Below are positions 1-5,628 of a stretch of DNA of 6,846 bases, piece by piece. Origin of the DNA: Desulfosarcina sp. Its GTDB lineage: Bacteria; Desulfobacterota; Desulfobacteria; Desulfobacterales; Desulfosarcinaceae. Position 1 is the stretch's first letter; each line of letters opens with the position of its first letter. The stretch lies in the NCBI GenBank assembly GCA_018224455.1, contig JAGTUY010000235.1:1-6846 (forward strand). Reading direction: 5' to 3'. A program made the translations under genes and the position numbers. The notes below the pieces were generated by a model. The model did no database searches. It saw only the letters and a program-made list of their open reading frames with translations, and was not told where the DNA came from.

Positions 1-1181
1 CCCAGGCCGAGAGAGATGCCCCCGCCGAAGATAAACAGCACCGTACCCCATTCCAGATGCTTGTGGATGTCTTCCCATTCCAGCACCCCGGCAAGGACCA
101 GCGCGGCAATGGCCAGAATCCCCGGGATGGAATAATCAAGACCGTGGATGCCCTTGGTGAGCCACATCCCGAAAGCGATAACCAAGATGGCCGTGGTCTT
201 TATCTCCAGGGTCGTCCACGGTCCCATCTTTTCGTCGAACCGGGGCAGTTTGAAGCTGCTGTCGGGGCGGTAGACGAAGTACAGGATCAGCACGGCCAGG
301 GGAACCGTAATCAGGCCGGCCGGTGCCGCGAACTTGATCCAGTCGAAAAAGGTCAGTTCCAGGCCGGTGAACTCTTTTAAAAATGCCGCTGCGACCATGT
401 TGCGGCCGCCGCCGACCAGGGTGATCATGCCGCCGGCCGAGCATGCGAAAGCGACTGACAGCATCATGAATTTGGCCGTTTTCGTGTAGGGCTTGATTCC
501 CGCCGCCCGCATCAGGGGCAGCATGGTGGCAATGCCGATGGCCGCGGCAGCCGCATCGTGAAACAGGCCCGAGGCATACCCGAGTCCCACGGACAAAAGA
601 AAGGTAAAGCGGGTGACACTGTCGCCGGCTTTGCGGGCGATGGCCTGACCGAGGCGCTGGGTCAGCCCGGCCTTTTCCATGGCGATGGCATAAACCAGGC
701 AGCACATGATGAAGACCACGACCGGGTGCATGTAGGGCGCCCAGGCAGCTTTGACATCGGTCACCCCGGTCAGAATGAGCAGCACGCCGATGCAGACGGC
801 GGTTATCTCCAGTGGAATCGGTTCGAAGATGAACAGAAAGAGTAAAAAGGCCAGCATGGCCAGAAAACGCTTGGCCGTGGGTGACATGCCGTCGACGTAA
901 ACCACGCGGACATCTGATAACCCCAAGCGGGCGGCCGCATCTTCTATGTGCTTGGCGGTTGCCTCGGGTTGCCCCGGGTTGCGTGCCTTTAAGATATACC
1001 CCTTGATCTTCTGAATGCCACTGACATCGGTGTCAAAATGAGCTCCGACTTGATTGCGTATTTCTTTTTCCGGATCGCCGATGATCTCGAACTGGGTTCC
1101 TTCCGGGCGTGGCAGGAGCATGACGATCAATCCGATTCCCAGCGCCATGCACAGCTGTACCAATTTATTTTTTAAAAACAT
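1..1181 (-). CDS. DASS/SLC13-family anion permease, C-terminal part outside window
   Basis: The frame is open from ATG 1181 to the window edge, 393 codons, with a clear ribosome site (GGGAGAGGG). It is a polytopic membrane protein. After a first helix (about 7-23) comes a soluble stretch of about 80 residues (24-104) before the next helix (106-120); such a long insert is unusual for this family. Family marks: helical blocks with a MLPLMRAAG segment (220-228), SAGGMITLVGGGRN at 248-261 (equivalent to the GGxxTxxGxPPN loop of DASS carriers), and near the end FIFGGGISLGL. A canonical first SNT motif is not visible; the nearest segment is ASGLFHDAAAAA (203-214). PP in the second loop is replaced by GR. 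Substrate is therefore uncertain: sulfate, dicarboxylate or another anion. It is last of the visible operon, after the kinase and two receivers, and is the probable physiological endpoint of that signalling set. Confidence 0.88.
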   Translation of the reverse strand, partial: MFLKNKLVQLCMALGIGLIVMLLPRPEGTQFEIIGDPEKEIRNQVGAHFDTDVSGIQKIKGYILKARNPGQPEATAKHIEDAAARLGLSDVRVVYVDGMSPTAKRFLAMLAFLLFLFIFEPIPLEITAVCIGVLLILTGVTDVKAAWAPYMHPVVVFIMCCLVYAIAMEKAGLTQRLGQAIARKAGDSVTRFTFLLSVGLGYASGLFHDAAAAAIGIATMLPLMRAAGIKPYTKTAKFMMLSVAFACSAGGMITLVGGGRNMVAAAFLKEFTGLELTFFDWIKFAAPAGLITVPLAVLILYFVYRPDSSFKLPRFDEKMGPWTTLEIKTTAILVIAFGMWLTKGIHGLDYSIPGILAIAALVLAGVLEWEDIHKHLEWGTVLFIFGGGISLGL

Positions 1182-1189
1182 ACCCTCTC

Positions 1190-1219
1190 CCTGAATTTTT
1201 TCAGGTAGCGCCGGCTACC
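1190..1219 (-). promoter_or_regulatory. Two overlapping intercistronic hairpins just before the permease ribosome site
   Basis: The 39-nt gap between receiver 2 and the permease holds two perfect inverted repeats on the minus strand: GGTAGC-CGGC-GCTACC (1219-1204), then CCTGAA-AAAA-TTCAGG (1205-1190). They share two nucleotides (1204-1205), so the outermost pairs of the two stems compete. The second stem ends in the first GG of the permease Shine-Dalgarno (GGGAGAGGGT-ATG). No T-run follows the GC-rich hairpin, so it is not a normal terminator. It could protect or cleave the mRNA between cistrons, or tune permease translation. Confidence 0.45.
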
Positions 1220-1220
1220 A

Positions 1221-1598
1221 TCACGGGTTGCATGCAGCATGAATGATGTCCAACAGATTCTCAAGGCTACAGGGCTTGGTGAGATAATCAAAGGCACCTT
1301 TTTCTATGCCTTCACGGGCCGCCTGTTCAGATCCGTGACCGGTCAGAATGATGACCGCCAGATCGGGGTCCATTTTCTTGAAGATGTTGAGGACTTCGAT
1401 GCCATCCATGTCGGTCATCTTAAGATCGACCACAGCCACTTCAAAATCGTTGTTGCGTAAAGTCTGAATGGCCTGTTGCCCCGTGCTGGCGGTGGTTACA
1501 ACGAGACCCCTTTTCCCAAGGCGCTTGGAAAGCACCTCCAGATAGCCGACCTCGTCGTCCACCAGAAGCAGGCGGATCTTAGGGTTGCTGGTCGCCAT
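1221..1598 (-). CDS. Stand-alone receiver response regulator 2 (CheY-like)
   Basis: 125 residues, the size of a bare receiver with no tail or output domain. D14/D15, phosphoacceptor D58 (VVDLKMTDMDG), T86 (LTGH) and K108 (KPC) are all present, so it should be phosphorylatable. The usual Pro after the phosphoacceptor loop Met is Thr (KMTDMDG instead of KMPGMDG as in its paralogue), which may alter loop dynamics or partner choice. The GAGG ribosome site lies between the previous stop and this ATG, with a short 4-nt spacing, so translation is probably coupled. It sits directly before the permease gene (39 nt), which makes the permease or its regulation the most natural guess for its target; this is inference from gene order only. 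Confidence 0.93.
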   Translation of the reverse strand: MATSNPKIRLLLVDDEVGYLEVLSKRLGKRGLVVTTASTGQQAIQTLRNNDFEVAVVDLKMTDMDGIEVLNIFKKMDPDLAVIILTGHGSEQAAREGIEKGAFDYLTKPCSLENLLDIIHAACNP

Positions 1599-1608
1599 GT
1601 GTCCTCAC

Positions 1609-2073
1609 TTAGTAACCCCTTCGCAGGGCGATCATTTGAGCCTTGGCCTGGAGTATCTTCTCTTCATGCTCGCGTTTTTTTACCACGGCTCGATTGATTT
1701 TGGCCAACAGCAAATCGATGTCACAAGGTTTCATCAGATAATCAAATGCCCCGGCCTTCATGCCTTCGATGGCGCTTTCCACGGTCGCATGACCGGTCAG
1801 CATGATAACCTCCAGGTTGGGGTGCTTCAGTTTGATGGCTGCCAGCGTCTCCAGACCATCCATGCCCGGCATTTTGACATCCAGGATGACCACGTCGAAA
1901 TTGGAAGCCCCATCCTCGGCTTTGAGTGTGTCAAGGGCTTCCTGCCCGCTCAAGGCCGAGGCCACCTTCAATTCTCGTTTGGCGATACGCTTGGACAGCG
2001 TTTCCAAAAAAGGTGCTTCGTCATCCACCAGCAGAACGGATGGGTGAACTAAAGTTGAGCTTAGGTATGCCAT
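1609..2073 (-). CDS. Stand-alone receiver response regulator 1 (CheY-like, with C-terminal helix)
   Basis: 154 residues: a single receiver domain (about 11-126) and a charged helical tail (about 127-154, KKREHEEKILQAKAQ...), with no DNA-binding or enzymatic output domain. All phosphorylation residues are present: D17/D18 acidic pocket, phosphoacceptor D65 (ILDVKMPGMDG), T93 (LTGH) and K115 (KPC). It should accept phosphate from the kinase encoded 50 nt upstream. The tail could mediate dimerisation or docking. About half of its receiver residues are identical to those of the next gene, so the two are tandem paralogues; this copy has four extra residues (DGAS) before the third strand. With no output domain it must act by protein contact or as a phosphate carrier or sink. 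Partner not identifiable from sequence. Ends 10 nt before the next gene. Confidence 0.93.
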   Translation of the reverse strand: MAYLSSTLVHPSVLLVDDEAPFLETLSKRIAKRELKVASALSGQEALDTLKAEDGASNFDVVILDVKMPGMDGLETLAAIKLKHPNLEVIMLTGHATVESAIEGMKAGAFDYLMKPCDIDLLLAKINRAVVKKREHEEKILQAKAQMIALRRGY

Positions 2074-2079
2074 GGTTAT

Positions 2080-2086
2080 CCCTCCT
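2080..2086 (-). promoter_or_regulatory. Strong Shine-Dalgarno AGGAGGG that sets the first receiver's start
   Basis: AGGAGGG is followed by ATAACC and ATG (2073), a near-ideal ribosome site and much stronger than those of the neighbouring genes. It rules out the in-frame ATG at 2115, which lacks one and would add 14 residues ahead of the first receiver strand. The strength suggests that the first receiver is made in larger amounts than the kinase. CCTT just upstream could pair with AAGG, giving only a 4-bp stem. Confidence 0.8.
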
Positions 2087-2123
2087 TTTAAGGTTGGCGC
2101 ACAGATTTGTTGCAACTCTGATC

Positions 2124-3851
2124 TTAAAGGGCGCCGATTTTGTCTGTTGAGACCGGTAAAAAAACGGAAAAGGTCGTGCCCTTGCCTTTGGTACTTTGCA
2201 CCTGGATGTCTCCGCCCAGCTTTTGGATGATCCCGTAACAGATCGAAAGACCGAGCCCGGTCCCCTGCCCCACCGGCTTGGTCGTGTAGAACGGGTCAAA
2301 AATTCGGGCCAGATTGGCTTCGGCGATCCCCATGCCGTTGTCGGCAACCTTGAGAACTATCTGGTCATCGTTCAACTGCGTGCTGATATGGATATTCCCG
2401 CCCGACGAATCCATCGCGTCGACGCTGTTGTTAAGCAGGTTGAGCAGGACCTGCTGCAATTCCGCGGTCGACGCCCACACCGGCGGCAGGCCGGCGTCCA
2501 ATTGCGTCTCTATCTGAACGCTGGCGTAGCGGGTTTTCTGATCGACCAGGGTAATCATCTCCTGGACCATCTCATTGAGATCGATCTGTTTGACCGTCGG
2601 GTCGGTCTTGCGCGCAAAGGACAGCAGCTTGTGGGTAATCTCCTTGCAGCGCCCTCCCTGGGTCTTGATCTGAGTGGAGGCCCTTTGGATTTCGGCAAGG
2701 TTGTCCGCCGTGGCCGGATCATCCTCCGCCAACAAATCCTGGATCCAACCCGCCTCCTCCACCATGATGGCCACCGGGTTGTTGATCTCATGGGCGATGC
2801 CGGCCGCCAGTTCACCGATGGAGGCCAATCGGCCTGCTTCGACCACCTGGTCGCTCATTTTGTCCTTTTCGATGATGACTTCCTCGATCCGAAGGGTCAT
2901 GCGCCGTGAGATGAAATAGGTGAAGAGAGCAACAATTGCGGCCCAGAAGAGGAAAAGGAGGACGGCGTTAATTTTGGTCGTGTTCCAGGTCGCAAAGGCA
3001 TCCGATACCTCCTGCTGGAAAATCAGTATCCATCTTCCGTTGTTCAAGGGGGTAACGGCAAAAATAAGGCCATTGCCGAAGGAATCCGGATTTTCCTCGA
3101 GTAGGACATTGTCGGTTGTCAAATTGGCTACGAGGACTTTGTCAGCCTCCAGTTTGGCTTCCAGGACGCCCCTGTAAATCTCTTTTAGGCCGTCAACAGC
3201 AATGTGGGGTTTGGTCTGGAGTTCTCCTGCCCGATTAAGGATAAAAGCAATGCCGGTCGTTCCGATTCGGATGTTGAACACCAGGTCATTGAAGGCATTG
3301 AAGTCGACGGTGGCCCGCAATATCCACCCCTGGTCCTTCCAGGGTATTTTCACCGCTACGATAAAATGGGGCGAGCCCCGCAGACCGGTGAACACATCGC
3401 TGATATAATATTGGCTTAGCTGGGTTTCATAAAACCAAACGGTGTTGGCGTAGTCGGCTTGGGCCAGGTTGAAGGGACCCGAATAGGCTTGCTGGACCCC
3501 CTGGGGATCGATCAGGCCCAGATCGACAAATACACCACCGTACTCTTCGCGCAGTATGGCAAGCGTCTTGGTCAGGAAAACGGTATCGGCCAGTTCTTCG
3601 ACGGGATGCGACCTGGCCAGCACACGGATATCTCCAAGACTGTCAATCAGAAAATTGTCGATCGTCCGGCTGTGTTTTTTGACCAATATCGTCAAATGAT
3701 CGGTGATCTTGGTCCGGTAGGCATCCCCGAATTGCTGAATGATAACAAATCCGATGAAAAGCAGCGGCACCCCGGCGACCAGCATCACGGTCAGCACCAG
3801 GTTTCGGGTTTCGGGTTGCTCGTGCCGATCTGGTAACGCATCGATTTTCAT
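2124..3851 (-). CDS. Membrane sensor histidine kinase with periplasmic Cache domain (DctB-like architecture)
   Basis: 575 residues. Membrane helix 1 is at about 18-40 and helix 2 at about 294-314; between them is a roughly 250-residue extracytoplasmic domain of double-Cache type, with the typical block NTVWFYE...YYISDVFTGLRGSPHFIVAV at 136-167. A short helical linker without HAMP or PAS leads straight to the HisKA helix (GELAAGIAHEINNP, phosphorylated H354). The catalytic domain is complete: N-box NLLNNSVDA at 471-479, G1 DNGMG at 504-508, F-box FDPFYTTKP at 518-526, and G2 GQGTGLGLS at 528-536. It should autophosphorylate and pass phosphate to the two downstream receivers. The arrangement is that of DctB-type sensors, which control uptake of small carboxylates; the ligand here is unknown but may be the permease substrate. 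The ATG at 3851 follows AGGA with 7-nt spacing. Its stop lies 50 nt before the next gene. First gene of the operon; likely sigma-54 dependent. Confidence 0.95.
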   Translation of the reverse strand: MKIDALPDRHEQPETRNLVLTVMLVAGVPLLFIGFVIIQQFGDAYRTKITDHLTILVKKHSRTIDNFLIDSLGDIRVLARSHPVEELADTVFLTKTLAILREEYGGVFVDLGLIDPQGVQQAYSGPFNLAQADYANTVWFYETQLSQYYISDVFTGLRGSPHFIVAVKIPWKDQGWILRATVDFNAFNDLVFNIRIGTTGIAFILNRAGELQTKPHIAVDGLKEIYRGVLEAKLEADKVLVANLTTDNVLLEENPDSFGNGLIFAVTPLNNGRWILIFQQEVSDAFATWNTTKINAVLLFLFWAAIVALFTYFISRRMTLRIEEVIIEKDKMSDQVVEAGRLASIGELAAGIAHEINNPVAIMVEEAGWIQDLLAEDDPATADNLAEIQRASTQIKTQGGRCKEITHKLLSFARKTDPTVKQIDLNEMVQEMITLVDQKTRYASVQIETQLDAGLPPVWASTAELQQVLLNLLNNSVDAMDSSGGNIHISTQLNDDQIVLKVADNGMGIAEANLARIFDPFYTTKPVGQGTGLGLSICYGIIQKLGGDIQVQSTKGKGTTFSVFLPVSTDKIGAL

Positions 3852-3937
3852 ACTGCAGTCCTGCCGTCTGTGGGTCCCTGCTTGTATTGCCGGCCACCGA
3901 CATCCATGATCAGCCGGGTTTCACCGAACACTCATCC

Positions 3938-3952
3938 GCAAACTTCATACCA
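3938..3952 (-). promoter_or_regulatory. Sigma-54 (-24/-12) promoter for the kinase-receiver-permease operon
   Basis: The minus strand reads TGGTATG-AAGT-TTGC. This matches the sigma-54 consensus TGGCACG-N4-TTGCW in the GG and GC anchors, their exact 10-nt spacing, the whole TTGC, and 9 of 12 fixed positions overall. Transcription would begin near 3926, giving a leader of about 75 nt before the kinase ATG at 3851. It is the only GG-N10-GC site with a good TTGC box that I found on this strand of the gap. An adjacent sigma-54 activator gene supports the call. An overlapping TGGTATGAA could be read as a weak extended -10 for the housekeeping sigma, but no good -35 goes with it. Confidence 0.6.
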
Positions 3953-3970
3953 TAATTCAATCAATAACCC

Positions 3971-3998
3971 AAAAATAAAAAATTACCTTTTTTTGATA
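3971..3998. promoter_or_regulatory. A-tract segment, possible bend or IHF-type site
   Basis: The segment is almost all A/T with runs of five to seven A or T, in an otherwise GC-rich window. On the minus strand it starts with TATCAA (complement of 3993-3998), the left half of an IHF consensus, but the right half (TTR) is not matched. It lies roughly 45-72 bp upstream of the predicted start site, where DNA bending commonly helps sigma-54 activators loop to the promoter. It could also be simple intrinsic curvature. Confidence 0.3.
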
Positions 3999-4076
3999 TT
4001 GTTTTCAGCAGGATCAAAAGATATGCGCCGGCAGGAACGGTGTCGTGGACGATGGCTGGATGGAATTTTAGGTGTC

Positions 4077-4098
4077 AAAAAACTTTACAATGGTAAAG
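4077..4098 (-). terminator. Probable intrinsic terminator after the bEBP gene (AT-rich stem)
   Basis: Three nt after the TAA stop, the minus strand reads CTTTAC-CATT-GTAAAG followed by six T. The 6-bp perfect stem with a 4-nt loop and T-run has intrinsic-terminator form, but only two G-C pairs, so it may be weak. It separates the ttcA-like/folE2/bEBP block from the kinase operon. The same 16-bp palindrome lies about 157-172 bp upstream of the predicted sigma-54 start site, a normal distance for an activator site, so it may have that role instead or as well. Confidence 0.55.
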
Positions 4099-4100
4099 CA

Positions 4101-5531
4101 TTATTTATCAGTTTCCTCGCGGGACGGTGTATTGAAATCGATTTTGTTCAATTTGTAGAGCAGCGTCGGCCGGGAGATCCCCAGCCGCTTGGCAGCCTGG
4201 CTGCGATTGCCGCTGCAGGCGGTGAGCGTTTCGCCAATAATCAGCCGCGTCAGGTGGTCGGTCAGGTCGGCCAACAAGTTGCTCTTGCCGCTGCTCATAT
4301 GGTTTCTGACCCAACGCTTGATCACCGCATCGACGTTTTCGGGTATGTCGATCTGCGCCGTCCGTTGACCGGAGACCAAATATGAGACCTCTTGGGCGCC
4401 AACCGGACGGCCCTTGCTGAAAATCAGACTTTTTTCAACGGTATTGGCCAGTTCTCGCACATTGCCGGGCCAATCGTAACGCTTCAGGATCGCTTTGGCT
4501 TGCGGCAAAATGCCCGGAATCCGGACACCCAGGCTTTTCGAAAACTTGGCCATGAAATAGTCTGCCAACAAAGGGATGTCCTCAACGCGCTCCCTGAGCG
4601 CGGGTAAGCTCAAAGAGACGACATTGATGCGATAGTACAAATCCTCACGGAATCGGCCCGTTTTTATTTTAGCTTCGAGATCGGCATTGGTGGCGGCAAT
4701 AATCCTGACGTCTGTCTGGATGGGTCGTTGGCCACCGATGCGCTCGATGCTCTTTTCCTGCAATAGGCGCAGCAGCTTGGCCTGTATGCTCAACGGTATA
4801 TCACCGATTTCATCTAAAAAAACCGTTCCCTTATCGGCGTATTCGATTTTACCGATCCGCTGCCGGTCGGCGTCAGTGAAGGCCCCCTTCTCATGGCCGA
4901 ACAACTCACTTTCCAACAAGCTTTCCGGAATCGCCACGCAATTGACAATGACGAAAGGGCCGTTCACTCTTTTTGAGTGCTGATAGATCGCCCGGGCGGC
5001 AAGCTCCTTTCCCGTACCCGATTCACCGCGGATCAACACGGTTGTATCCGTCGGCGCCACACGACCGATGGCCTTGTAGACCGCCTGCATGGGTTGCGAC
5101 CGTCCGACAAAATGATCGCCGCTGGTTTGAACCGGGTCCTGATCAAGGCTGATCGGTGACCGCATGAAACGCCCGGTTTCCAGGGCCATACCAATCAACT
5201 TCAGCATGTCTTGATCGACGAATGGTTTCAGTACGTAATCGAATGCGCCCAGTTTGGATGCCTTGATAACGTCATCCGTGGTAGCGGTCTTGGCCAGGAT
5301 GATAACCGGACAACGCTGCCTGCTCTCACGCAATTTAGAAAGGGTTTCCTGGCCGCTAAGACCCGGCAGGACGGCTTCCATGATGATCAGGTCGATTGGC
5401 GTGTGAATGATCGTCTCAAGCATCATCTCGCTTGATTCGGTTTTCAGGACACGATAGCCCGAACTGATGAGGAGGCGCTCGAGTTTGCGGCGCATGCGGC
5501 AATCTTCATCAACGATCATTATTCGGTCCAA
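4101..5531 (-). CDS. Sigma-54 enhancer-binding protein (NtrC family) with degenerate receiver domain
   Basis: Counted from the TTG start, 476 residues: receiver (about 2-120), AAA+ sigma-54 activation domain (about 138-375) and Fis-type helix-turn-helix (442-463, NRSQAAKRLGISRPTLLYKL). The ATPase core is intact: Walker A GESGTGKE at 169-176, Walker B VFLDE at 237-241, and Arg-rich GRFREDLYYR at 292-301. So it should hydrolyse ATP, remodel RNA polymerase-sigma-54 and bind DNA. Two things are odd. In the receiver, the acidic pair is kept (D8, D10) and so is Lys102, but the phosphoacceptor position is Glu52 (IIMEAVLPGLSG) and the conserved Thr/Ser is Ala80 (IILAKTAT). The sigma-54 contact loop is GAFTDA (216-221), not GAFTGA. 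No partner kinase is directly upstream. It follows folE2 without a convincing terminator, and its own stop is followed by one. Likely target, by position: the sigma-54 promoter at 3938-3952. An alternative ATG start at 5561 would add 10 residues. Confidence 0.93.
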   Translation of the reverse strand: MDRIMIVDEDCRMRRKLERLLISSGYRVLKTESSEMMLETIIHTPIDLIIMEAVLPGLSGQETLSKLRESRQRCPVIILAKTATTDDVIKASKLGAFDYVLKPFVDQDMLKLIGMALETGRFMRSPISLDQDPVQTSGDHFVGRSQPMQAVYKAIGRVAPTDTTVLIRGESGTGKELAARAIYQHSKRVNGPFVIVNCVAIPESLLESELFGHEKGAFTDADRQRIGKIEYADKGTVFLDEIGDIPLSIQAKLLRLLQEKSIERIGGQRPIQTDVRIIAATNADLEAKIKTGRFREDLYYRINVVSLSLPALRERVEDIPLLADYFMAKFSKSLGVRIPGILPQAKAILKRYDWPGNVRELANTVEKSLIFSKGRPVGAQEVSYLVSGQRTAQIDIPENVDAVIKRWVRNHMSSGKSNLLADLTDHLTRLIIGETLTACSGNRSQAAKRLGISRPTLLYKLNKIDFNTPSREETDK

Positions 5532-5538
5532 CGTTTTG

Positions 5539-5543
5539 CCTCC
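5539..5543 (-). promoter_or_regulatory. Shine-Dalgarno GGAGG that selects a TTG start for the bEBP
   Basis: On the minus strand GATGGAGG is followed by 7 nt and then TTG (5531-5529), an ideal spacing. The two ATGs further upstream (5561 and 5738) have no such site, and the 5738 one would overlap folE2. Starting at TTG gives an N-terminus MDRIMIVDED, which places the first receiver strand at the very start, as is usual for NtrC-family regulators. Confidence 0.7.
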
Positions 5544-5565
5544 ATCCTCAAGAGTTGGCATGGGT

Positions 5566-5584
5566 TGCGCGGATCGACCGCGCA
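5566..5584. promoter_or_regulatory. 19-bp GC-rich inverted repeat upstream of the bEBP gene, possible operator
   Basis: TGCGCGG and CCGCGCA form a perfect 7-bp inverted repeat around a 5-bp centre, with no mismatches. The outer TGC/GCA ends and the 5-bp spacer resemble the shape of NtrC-type sites (TGCACY-N5-RGTGCA, as I recall). It lies in the folE2-bEBP gap, 34 bp before the preferred TTG start. On the transcribed strand it would also form a strong hairpin, but no T-run follows, so it is not a normal intrinsic terminator. It could be a binding site for the bEBP itself (autoregulation), an mRNA hairpin, or chance in GC-rich DNA. Confidence 0.4.
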
Positions 5585-5628
5585 GGCAACTGAATAAAGC
5601 CGTCCGCTGAGCACCGCCCGAAGCGGCA

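Noticed and set aside
57..380. Plus-strand and alternate-frame open frames across the window (e.g. 57-380, 558-845, 1585-2052, 2196-2909, 3459-3836).
   Set aside because: All lie opposite or inside well-supported minus-strand genes, have no family motifs and show shadow-type composition.
3848..3907. A 19-codon reading frame (minus strand, ATG at 3907) whose TGA overlaps the kinase ATG in an ATGA arrangement, like a coupled leader peptide.
   Set aside because: It has no ribosome site, its composition shows no leader-peptide feature, and a second ATG in another frame starts four bases later. The overlap alone is not enough to call a gene.
3944..3972. Housekeeping-sigma promoter TTGGGT-N17-TATGAA with TGG before the -10.
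   Set aside because: Only 3 of 6 and 4 of 6 matches; the -10 lies entirely within the better sigma-54 match.
5590..5628. Possible intrinsic terminator after folE2 (CCGC-TTCGG-GCGG and later CGGCTTTATT on the minus strand).
   Set aside because: The short GC stem is not directly followed by T-rich sequence, and the TTTATT lies too far from a single clear stem. Read-through into the bEBP gene seems likely.
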